DNA of 29,334 bases from JAVVEH01 sp032251435 (GTDB taxonomy: Bacteria; Verrucomicrobiota; Lentisphaeria; Oligosphaerales; MVZH01), in NCBI GenBank assembly GCA_032251435.1, contig JAVVEH010000051.1, positions 1 through 29,334 of the forward strand, read 5' to 3'. Below are positions 15,122 to 21,554 of the stretch, in pieces. Each line of letters opens with the position of its first letter. The first letter of the stretch is position 1. The position numbers were made by a program, and so were the translations under genes. Below the pieces are notes generated by a model. The model saw only the letters and a program-made list of their open reading frames with translations. It was not told where the DNA came from and ran no database searches.

Positions 15122-15649
15122 ATGAACGCGCTTTCCATCCATCCCGTCGCCAGCCGCCCCCGTCAACCGGAGACGAAACATCTGACATTTGACGAGGCGC
15201 TGGAATGGCGTCGGAAGTTAGGCCGGGACAAGGCGCGGCTGGGAGTCACCAACGGCTGTTTTGACCTCTTGCACCGCGGGCACGCCGACTATCTGGCCAA
15301 AGCCCGCCTCGCCTGCGACCGGCTTTTGGTGCTTGTCAACAGTGACGATTCGATCCGGCAAGTGAAGGGGCCTGGCCGCCCCGTTGTTCACGAGGATGAC
15401 CGGGTGTATATGCTGGGGGCGTTGGAGTGTGTGGACGCGGTGGTGATGTTCACCAGTAAACATTGCACGGATCTTTTTGAGCGTATAAAGCCGGACGTGT
15501 ATATCAAGGGTGGCGATTACACGGAGGAGACCCTGGTGCGCGAGGAATATCTTTTGTTGAAATCACTCGGGGTTGAGTTTGTATTCATTCCATTTGTGCC
15601 GGGCCTGTCGACGACGGGCTTGATTGAGCGTATCCAAACCCTGCCGTGA
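15122..15649 (+). CDS. hldE: D-glycero-beta-D-manno-heptose 1-phosphate adenylyltransferase (HldE domain II)
   Basis: A 175-residue nucleotidyltransferase with the HldE/RfaE C-terminal domain only. Motifs are VTNGCFDLLHRGHADYL with HxGH at 51-54, VNSDDSIRQVKGPGRPV, and VYIKGGDYTEETL, which is characteristic of the heptose adenylyltransferase. It transfers AMP to heptose 1-phosphate to make ADP-heptose. The kinase domain fused to it in E. coli HldE is absent, as in species with separate HldA and HldC. The N-terminal 20 residues are unconserved, and the start at 15122 has no good ribosome binding site. It follows the Hpt-like gene by 6 bp. GmhA, acting earlier in the path, is encoded at 4533-5180. 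Confidence 0.9.
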   Translation: MNALSIHPVASRPRQPETKHLTFDEALEWRRKLGRDKARLGVTNGCFDLLHRGHADYLAKARLACDRLLVLVNSDDSIRQVKGPGRPVVHEDDRVYMLGALECVDAVVMFTSKHCTDLFERIKPDVYIKGGDYTEETLVREEYLLLKSLGVEFVFIPFVPGLSTTGLIERIQTLP

Positions 15650-15709
15650 ATTCCCCGCGTTCACCACGCTGTTTTTCAGTTTATTTCACATTGTTTTAAA
15701 GGATCCATC

Positions 15710-17380
15710 ATGCCTCCGCATTTTATTTTTCACATGCAGGATGTCTGTAAGAGCTACGGCGATAAAATCGTTCTTGAGGGCATCAATCTGTCGTTTTTTT
15801 ACGGCGCGAAGATCGGTATTGTCGGTGAAAACGGGGCCGGCAAATCGACCTTGCTTAAAATCATGGCGGGGGTTGACACGGATTTTGGCGGCACGGCGGA
15901 GCTGGTGCCGGGCATGCGGGTGACCTATGTTCCCCAGGAACCCCGCTTGAATCCCGATAAGGATGTGCGCGGCAACATTGAGGAAGGCCTCGAGCGCATT
16001 CAGACGCTGATTGACCGGTATGACGAGATTACCGAGTTGATGGGCGAGACGTTGCCCAAAGACGAGATGGACGCGTTAATGGACGAGATGGGCGCGATTC
16101 AAGAAAAAATCGACCTTCTGGACGGCTGGGAAATGGACCGCCTGCTGGATATCGCCTCAGACGCGTTGGTCCTGCCTCCCGATGACGCGGATGTCCGCAC
16201 CCTTTCCGGTGGCGAGCGCCGCCGGGTGGCTCTGTGCAAGGCGTTGCTGGAAAAGCCGGATCTGCTGTTGCTGGACGAACCGACAAATCATCTTGACGCG
16301 GAAACGGTCGCCTGGCTCGAACAGGCGCTGCGTGACTATCACGGCACGGTGATCATTGTCACCCACGACCGCTATTTTCTCGACAACATTACCAAGTGGA
16401 TTCTGGAATTGGAAAACACCCGGGGCATCCCGTTTGAAGGCAACTATTCCAGTTGGCTGCAGCAAAAACAGGACATTCTCCGGCGTATTGAGAAAAAGGA
16501 ATCCGAACGGCAGAAATTGCTGGCTCGGGAATTAAACTGGATTAACACCTCACACAAGGGACGGGGGCAGAAAAACAGCGCCCGTATCACCCGCTATGAG
16601 CAAATGGCCAGCCAAAGTTTTGACATAAAACAAAATGATGTCACGATTCAGATTCCTCCCGGGCCAAGGCTGGGAAACAAGGTCATCACGCTGCGCGGTG
16701 TCAGCAAAGGATACGGCGATCTCACATTGCTTGACGACGTGTCATTTGACGTTCCCCCCGGGGCGGTGGTGGGTGTCGTGGGGCCGAATGGCACGGGTAA
16801 AACAACCCTGTTCCGGATGATCGTCGGCGAAGAGGGACCGGACGCGGGGACGATCGTCATCGGGGACACGGCGCGCATGGCGTATGTGGATCAACACCGG
16901 GATCTGCTGGCCGATGACAAGACTGTCTATGAAGAGGTGTGCGGGGACGAGGAAACCATTGAGCTGGGCAGCAAGAAAATGAACGCCCGGGCTTATCTGT
17001 CCCGGTTCAACTTCCGCGGCGCCCAGCAGCAAAAGAAGGTGGGCAAGTTGTCCGGGGGCGAGCGCAACCGCGTCCATTTAGCCAAACTCTTGAAATCCGG
17101 CGGCAATGTCATTCTGCTGGACGAGCCGACCAACGATTTGGATGTCAACACCATGCGGGTGTTGGAGGAAGCCTTGATGAATTTCCCGGGCTGTGTTCTG
17201 GTCACCAGCCATGACCGTTTTTTTCTTGACCGCATCTGCACCCATCTGCTGATTTTTGAGGGCGCTGGAAAAACCCGCTGGTTTGAGGGGAATTTTGATG
17301 ACTACACCGAACAAGTGCTCATGGCTGGGGACCGGTTAGAGCACCGCCGGGGAAAATACAAAAAGCTGAAACTTTCATGA
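15710..17380 (+). CDS. ettA: Energy-dependent translational throttle protein EttA (ABC-F ATPase)
   Basis: A 556-residue ABC-F protein of the soluble, ribosome-binding type; there are no membrane segments. It has two ATP-binding cassettes: Walker A GENGAGKS at 39-46 with LSGGERRR and LLLLDEPTNHLDAE, and GPNGTGKT at 358-365 with KLSGGERNR and VILLDEPTNDLD. The arm sequence after the first Walker A (MAGVDTDFGGTAELVPGM, VPQEPRLNP) and the 555-residue length are diagnostic of EttA, which gates the first steps of translation elongation according to the ATP/ADP ratio. The linker contains INTSHKGRGQKNSARITRYE. AAGGA precedes the ATG by about seven bases. It is 60 bp after hldE and may share its transcript. 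Confidence 0.95.
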   Translation: MPPHFIFHMQDVCKSYGDKIVLEGINLSFFYGAKIGIVGENGAGKSTLLKIMAGVDTDFGGTAELVPGMRVTYVPQEPRLNPDKDVRGNIEEGLERIQTLIDRYDEITELMGETLPKDEMDALMDEMGAIQEKIDLLDGWEMDRLLDIASDALVLPPDDADVRTLSGGERRRVALCKALLEKPDLLLLDEPTNHLDAETVAWLEQALRDYHGTVIIVTHDRYFLDNITKWILELENTRGIPFEGNYSSWLQQKQDILRRIEKKESERQKLLARELNWINTSHKGRGQKNSARITRYEQMASQSFDIKQNDVTIQIPPGPRLGNKVITLRGVSKGYGDLTLLDDVSFDVPPGAVVGVVGPNGTGKTTLFRMIVGEEGPDAGTIVIGDTARMAYVDQHRDLLADDKTVYEEVCGDEETIELGSKKMNARAYLSRFNFRGAQQQKKVGKLSGGERNRVHLAKLLKSGGNVILLDEPTNDLDVNTMRVLEEALMNFPGCVLVTSHDRFFLDRICTHLLIFEGAGKTRWFEGNFDDYTEQVLMAGDRLEHRRGKYKKLKLS

Positions 17381-17419
17381 TGACAGGCATGAGATCGGAT
17401 TCCATGTATAATGGTATTA

Positions 17420-18214
17420 TCATTTGATCAGTCGTACGGGGCGCTTACCGCGGCGTAGATTGCGCGGGGTAATGCCGAAATGAGCCTTGACCGCCCGGCT
17501 GAGGGCGGAGCCGTTGGATAATCCCACTCTGGCGGCGATGGCGTCCAGGGACAGATCCGTTCCTTTCAGCAAGTCCTCGGCCCGCTGCATGCGGATGCGG
17601 TTCATGGCCTGATGCGGACTCTCCCCGCGGCTCCAGTGGAACAACCGGCGCAGGTGGGTCGAGGAGACAAAAGTGGCTTGCGCCACATCCTTGAAGGTGG
17701 GGGATTCGTCCATATGCTCGCTGTACCACCCCAGGGCCTGTTCCGTCTTGTTCCGGGCAATCTGGCGTGACGCGAGGGCGGGGTGAATGACTTGCCGCAA
17801 GGCCATCAGGCTAAGCTCGCTCACGAGCGCCTGGGTTTGCAGGAAGACCAGCCGCGTCGGCTGCTCCATGATCTCCGCCGCCTGGCCTGCCAACGCAAGC
17901 AGCCGTTCGCAGTCGTCGTCGCTCAGGGGTGTCTGGTAATACCCGGGTGAAGGGATCATTTTCTCCAGTTCGCCGGGCACGGCTGTGAAGTGAAACACAA
18001 GCCGGTCCACCGTTTTCTCACCCAGCCAGCCATGGGCATGCTCCCGGGGAAAGACCCACAACACCTGTTCCCGCATGGCGGGCGGCGCCGACGAACCGAG
18101 ATCCGGACCGATCCGCCCGGACAGGGAAACATAGAACTCCCACGCCGACCGTTTGTTTATGGGCACCGAATCGCAGACAAAATTCCGAATCCCACTTTTG
18201 AAATAGATAAGCAT
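17420..18214 (-). CDS. AraC-family transcriptional regulator
   Basis: A 264-residue regulator. The N-terminal about 150 residues form a sensor region, perhaps a cupin-type sugar-binding domain (it contains HAHGW and a following beta-rich stretch). The C-terminal 100 residues hold two helix-turn-helix units: FKDVAQATFVSSTHLRRLF and LDAIAARVGLSNGSALSRAV followed by KAHFGITPRNLRR, the AraC signature. AraC proteins of this kind usually control carbohydrate genes, which fits the polysaccharide cluster further right, though a target is not shown. The ATG has no ribosome binding site, and a consensus promoter ends five bases before it, so the message is probably leaderless. Confidence 0.9.
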   Translation of the reverse strand: MLIYFKSGIRNFVCDSVPINKRSAWEFYVSLSGRIGPDLGSSAPPAMREQVLWVFPREHAHGWLGEKTVDRLVFHFTAVPGELEKMIPSPGYYQTPLSDDDCERLLALAGQAAEIMEQPTRLVFLQTQALVSELSLMALRQVIHPALASRQIARNKTEQALGWYSEHMDESPTFKDVAQATFVSSTHLRRLFHWSRGESPHQAMNRIRMQRAEDLLKGTDLSLDAIAARVGLSNGSALSRAVKAHFGITPRNLRRGKRPVRLIK

Positions 18215-18219
18215 GCTTT

Positions 18220-18247
18220 ATTATAATTATATGGTCGTTTTTGTCAA
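18220..18247 (-). promoter_or_regulatory. Consensus sigma-70 promoter of the araC-type gene, leaderless
   Basis: On the minus strand TTGACA (complement of 18242-18247) and TATAAT (complement of 18220-18225) match the consensus perfectly with a 16-bp spacer; a second TATAAT overlaps the spacer end. Only five bases separate the -10 box from the ATG at 18214, so transcription would start at or next to the initiation codon. Confidence 0.75.
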
Positions 18248-18310
18248 CTCCGAAACAAATAGCCGCCCTGCGGGGCTGTTCCGTCTTATTCCCGGATCAA
18301 TCCGATGTAA

Positions 18311-18440
18311 AGCATTGACATCCCAAGTTGGTGTACCGACTTCAGTCGGCTCTTCCATAGGTTGGTGTGCCGACTTTTGTCAGCTCTTTTAATGCATAAC
18401 TCTTGTGCCCTTTTGTGCCCTTTTGTGGCTATCCTCTTCT
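18311..18440 (+). repeat. Dispersed palindromic repeat, copy A (two tandem units)
   Basis: Two units starting with GTTGGTGT at 18327 and 18361 (34-bp period) each contain an imperfect palindrome of the type CCGACTTCAGTCGG. The segment 18344-18440 is repeated directly at 20144-20236. Bases 18311-18354 recur in inverted orientation at 19864-19907 with 42 of 44 positions identical. Copy A is interrupted at its right end by the 151-bp element. Confidence 0.85.
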
Positions 18441-18591
18441 GTAATGGGTCAAAGGTGGAAATGTCGTTTCGGTTGACGACTACGGGCGACGATTACGGAT
18501 CACGATTGCGCACAAATATCGTCTGCCGTAATCGTCGCCCGTAGTCGTTTTCCGGCTGTTTGCTTCAACCGGTGCACCTATGATGCATTAC
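18441..18591. mobile_element. 151-bp miniature inverted-repeat element, IS66-type ends
   Basis: The element begins GTAATGGGTCAAAGGTG (18441-18457) and ends with the near-complement (18575-18591, 14 of 17 positions pairing). It is flanked by an exact 8-bp duplication, CCTCTTCT, at 18433-18440 and 18592-18599. Inside are perfect 23-bp inverted arms (18476-18498 and 18526-18548) around a 27-base loop. The related repeat copy at 20144 has one CCTCTTCT (20229-20236) and no insertion, giving the empty site; the sequence ten bases past the target (CCATAAGC) is shared by both. Ends starting GTAA and 8-bp duplications are features of the IS66 family. No transposase fits in it, so it is non-autonomous. 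Confidence 0.8.
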
Positions 18592-18599
18592 CCTCTTCT

Positions 18600-18876
18600 T
18601 CCCTCGCAGCCATAAGCGGGGATTCCCCGCCCCGTAAAATCATAGTCGCACCGGTGTGTTGACCGGCAACATTTACCGCTTGGAAATAAAAAAGATGGTT
18701 GAAATTGTGATGATGTTGGCAGTTTCTGTAATGGGTGTCCCGCCGAAACCAGGGTATAATTACGAATTGGAAACCGGCTGTGTCCTGTTTCGAGGAGATA
18801 TACAACACAAACCACCACGTGATAAATAGCACTTGATAATACCTGGAAAGAAAGCGCGTGCATAAGGAGTACTCAC
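18600..18876 (+). other. Leader region of the PEP-CTERM gene
   Basis: No gene is seen. TTCTGTAATGGGT at 18724-18736 repeats the left junction of the 151-bp element (18437-18449). TATAAT at 18755-18760 is an isolated -10-like box without a fitting -35. AAGGAG stands seven bases before the ATG at 18877. Open frames on the minus strand here are short and have no coding features. Confidence 0.4.
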
Positions 18877-19740
18877 ATGCAAACGAACACGCACACCACC
18901 CACACGCGGCCAACCGTGCTCGGGAGCCCATGCCCTGGACAAACAAGGGAGAGCAGACAAATGACGACCATTAGCACACTCGGACGGATTCTCGCTGTAA
19001 CCGCGGCACTGACCCTTGAAGTCATGGGCGGGGCTGCCAAAGCGGCCATCACTGCCATCAATTCGGACTATTTGACTGTTGGTGCAAGTGCCACTGGGGG
19101 CACCCCTTACAATCTGAGTTTTGACGCTGGTGCAAACGCCACGGGGCTCATAGCAGTAGTAACTTCAGAGTCCAATTCCAGCAGCATGATTGTGCGGTAT
19201 AACGGCGTGGATTTTGATGTGGCTCAAGCCCACACCGGTTCCAATGTCGGCATCTACTATCTAAATGACCCATCAACCGGAGGAGCCTTCAATTTTACTG
19301 TCCAGGGCAACGGAACAACCATTAATTTTCTGGGTGCTGCCATTGTCTCTGTGCAGAGCACATTGCACACGATTGTTCCGACCCAAGTGGCCAGTGAAAC
19401 CGGCAATCCGGCGGCCGCGGATGTTGCAATCAATGTGCCGGATTCAGGAAGTTTTGTTATGGCTGGCTTTAACCTGAATAATGGTGCAAGCGCCAATACG
19501 TTTGTCCTTGATTCCCCCCTGACGGAAATCTTTTCGCTCTTCATCAACAGCGGGGGAGCGGGAGCGGGTTACCAAGAAAACGTGGCGGCTGGGATCAACA
19601 ATTATTCGTACACCTACGGTGGAACTCTTGCTCCCCGCACGACCACTGCGGCTTCTTTTATGGACATCCCCGAGCCGTCATCCATGATCCTGACCGGGCT
19701 TGGCCTGGCGGGCCTGTGCTTCCGCCGCGTGCGGAAGTGA
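18877..19740 (+). CDS. PEP-CTERM sorting-domain protein
   Basis: A 287-residue exported protein. The C terminus (265-287) is a full PEP-CTERM signal: PEPSS, a hydrophobic helix MILTGLGLAGLCF and a basic RRVRK tail, which directs processing by an exosortase, usually EpsH/XrtA type, and export to the surface or matrix. The middle is Ser/Thr/Asn/Gly-rich and beta-like (SNSSSMIVRYNGVDF, TVQGNGTTINFLG), with no enzyme motif. The start at 18877 has the best ribosome binding site (AAGGAG) but gives a 28-residue hydrophilic extension. An in-frame ATG at 18961, with GGGAG upstream, begins directly with a signal peptide (MTTISTLGRILAVTAALTLE, ending in AKA-A) and may be the true start. The gene is alone between repeats; no exosortase is in the window. 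Confidence 0.85.
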   Translation: MQTNTHTTHTRPTVLGSPCPGQTRESRQMTTISTLGRILAVTAALTLEVMGGAAKAAITAINSDYLTVGASATGGTPYNLSFDAGANATGLIAVVTSESNSSSMIVRYNGVDFDVAQAHTGSNVGIYYLNDPSTGGAFNFTVQGNGTTINFLGAAIVSVQSTLHTIVPTQVASETGNPAAADVAINVPDSGSFVMAGFNLNNGASANTFVLDSPLTEIFSLFINSGGAGAGYQENVAAGINNYSYTYGGTLAPRTTTAASFMDIPEPSSMILTGLGLAGLCFRRVRK

Positions 19741-19863
19741 CATGTGCGGGGGACGGGGGCGGAGGAAGTAGCGAGTGGCGAAAAATGGTTAATGGCTGAA
19801 AATTGATGGCGGCGTTTCGTCCCGGTGGGGGAGTTTGCGGACTCCGCAGATTCGCTCTCCTGA

Positions 19864-19907
19864 AAGAGCCGACTAAAGTCGGTACACCAACTTGGGATGT
19901 CGATGCT
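19864..19907 (-). repeat. Dispersed palindromic repeat, copy B (inverted)
   Basis: The complement of this 44-bp segment matches 18311-18354 at 42 of 44 positions. The two differences include one in the hairpin loop (TC versus TT/AA), so the stem CCGACT/AGTCGG is kept. Together with copy A it forms a 44-bp inverted repeat around the PEP-CTERM gene. Confidence 0.85.
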
Positions 19908-20143
19908 TCTGGACGGTTTGTCCGTCCGCCGCAGCGGATTGGTGTCCCGGCTTATGGTTGTGGACTGAACAACCCGCAAAGCTGCAAGAAAACAGGCCTA
20001 AAGACCTGTATTACAAACACCGTCCCGACCAAAAGGTGTCCGTTGCAACGTTGGAAATGTATATGTGGTCCACAGCTTTAGCATGCGTTTTCCTCCGGCT
20101 TTGTTAAACTACATAGAGCGTGTTTAAATCGTTTACAACCATT

Positions 20144-20260
20144 AGTCGGCTCTTCTATAAGTTGGTGTACCGACTTCAGTCGGCTCTTTTAATGCATAGT
20201 TATAGTTTTTGTGCCCTTTTGTGGCCATCCTCTTCTGCCATTATAACCATAAGCCGGGCC
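20144..20260 (+). repeat. Dispersed palindromic repeat, copy C (uninterrupted)
   Basis: This is a direct repeat of 18344-18440 plus the sequence beyond the 151-bp insertion in copy A. It includes a partial unit (AGTCGGCTCTTC), a full GTTGGTGTACCGACTTCAGT unit, the shared TTTTAATGCATA, TTGTGCCCTTTTGTGG, ATCCTCTTCT and CCATAAGC blocks. Confidence 0.85.
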
Positions 20261-20377
20261 CCCGACCGTCCCGCCCCCAATCAGCTTTCTCGCTTTTTTG
20301 ACTATTTGGAAAAGATAGAATTTGTGTTTTTATTGATCGCTTTCGTGACGGCCTAATGCCAAATATGCGGTATAGTC

Positions 20378-20398
20378 TGACACCTGACACCTGACACC
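20378..20398. repeat. Three tandem TGACACC heptamers
   Basis: TGACACC is repeated three times without gaps directly before the ATG of the dehydrogenase gene, filling the place where a ribosome binding site would be. Confidence 0.8.
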
Positions 20399-20399
20399 C

Positions 20400-21554
20400 A
20401 TGCTTAAAACCTGTATCATCGGCATTTCCGGCTACGGCCGGATTCATTATGACCTTCTTCTGCAAGCTCAACAGGCGGGCAAGGTGGCGATTGTCGGCGC
20501 GACGGTCATCAACCAGGCCGAAGAGCCCGACAGATGCGCCCGGCTGCGCGCGTTGGGCTGTCGGATCTTCGACGACTACCGGGAGATGCTGAGGCAGCTT
20601 TCCGGCGTCGCGGAATTCTGCATGATCCCGACCGGCACGCCGCTGCACCGGCCGATGACGGTCGCTGCCTTGGAAGCAGGGATGCATGTATTGGTGGAGA
20701 AGCCGGTCGCCGGCTGCATCGAGGACGTGCGCGCGATGCAGGCTGCGGCCGACTCCGCCGGCCGCACGGTGGCCGTGGGGTATCAGTGGCTGTATACACC
20801 CGCGGCCCAGGAGACCAAACGGCATATCCTGCAGGGAACGATCGGCGAGGTGAAAGGTATTAAATGCCTGGTGATGTGGCCGCGGAACCACGACTACTAC
20901 AATCGCAACGGCTGGGCCGGGAAGTTGTCGGTGGACGGCGTGCCGGTCAACGACTCGCCCTTCAACAACGCGGTGGCCCACGACCTGATGATGATGCTGT
21001 TCCAGGCGGGTGCCACCGGGCGCTTGGCGGCAACCCCGGTGTCGGTGGAGGCCGAGCTCTATCGCGCCAACGCGATCGAGAGCGCCGACACCGCCTGCAT
21101 GCGCATTGAGACCGCCGAAGGCATCCCCATCCGTTTCTACGCCACCCATGCCTGCCGCGAAAATTTCGGCCCCGAAATCCATATCCGCGGAGCCCGGGGA
21201 TCCATTGTCATTTCCCACAATGGTTCGGTTATCCGGCCCGACGAGGGGGCGCCGATCCGCTATAGGGTCAATGGCGGCGAAGAAGCCAGGGAGACGATGA
21301 TGGCCTCGGTTCTGGACGCCCTGCAGGGCGGCGATGCGTTCCACTGCGATCTCGAAATGGCTTCCCGCCAGACCATGGTGGTCAGCAGAATTCATGAAAC
21401 CTGCGCCATCCAGTCCGTTCAAGGCGAAACCGTGATCTCCCAGGACGATGTGGTCAGCACGTTCATTCCCGGGATCGAGGCCGCGATGCGCCAGGCGTTC
21501 GACAACGAGACGATGCTTCGACTTAGCGTTAAAGGAGTAGACGATGTGGAGTAA
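20400..21554 (+). CDS. Gfo/Idh/MocA-family sugar dehydrogenase
   Basis: A 384-residue NAD(P)-dependent oxidoreductase. The Rossmann start is MLKTCIIGISGYGRIHYDLL (G-x-S-G-Y-G loop); the family's active-site lysine is in VLVEKPVAG (about residues 99-107), followed by VAVGYQWLYTPA and a C-terminal alpha/beta domain with NNAVAHDLMMMLF. Such enzymes oxidise or reduce sugars and inositols at carbon 1 to 4. The start fixes itself by the Rossmann motif, but there is no ribosome binding site; the preceding 21 bp are heptamer repeats. The downstream gene starts inside its last codons. It opens a cluster of secreted carbohydrate-active proteins, so it probably handles a sugar released by them. Confidence 0.88.
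   Translation: MLKTCIIGISGYGRIHYDLLLQAQQAGKVAIVGATVINQAEEPDRCARLRALGCRIFDDYREMLRQLSGVAEFCMIPTGTPLHRPMTVAALEAGMHVLVEKPVAGCIEDVRAMQAAADSAGRTVAVGYQWLYTPAAQETKRHILQGTIGEVKGIKCLVMWPRNHDYYNRNGWAGKLSVDGVPVNDSPFNNAVAHDLMMMLFQAGATGRLAATPVSVEAELYRANAIESADTACMRIETAEGIPIRFYATHACRENFGPEIHIRGARGSIVISHNGSVIRPDEGAPIRYRVNGGEEARETMMASVLDALQGGDAFHCDLEMASRQTMVVSRIHETCAIQSVQGETVISQDDVVSTFIPGIEAAMRQAFDNETMLRLSVKGVDDVE

Larger units (their letters stand above)
19741..20399. other. Intergenic repeat-rich region between PEP-CTERM gene and catabolic cluster
   Basis: A 659-bp region with no supported gene. It contains repeat copy B (inverted), a small hairpin ACAGG/CCTGT (19992-20009), copy C, and a final tandem 7-mer. 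GTAGCGAGTG at 19768-19777 reappears inverted inside the coding sequence at 23162-23171. Open frames here read through repeats and look non-coding. Confidence 0.5.

Noticed and set aside
18311..18400. Possible CRISPR array from the GTTGGTGT units
   Set aside because: There are only two adjacent units with degenerate palindromes and no regular unique spacers or cas genes; it is a dispersed repeat.
18578..18960. Short overlapping open frames on the minus strand before the PEP-CTERM gene
   Set aside because: They run through repeat DNA, have Cys/Trp-rich non-protein-like sequence, and lack ribosome binding sites.
19803..20081. 92-codon plus-strand frame after the PEP-CTERM gene
   Set aside because: It reads through repeat copy B and hairpin DNA and has no ribosome binding site or recognisable domain.
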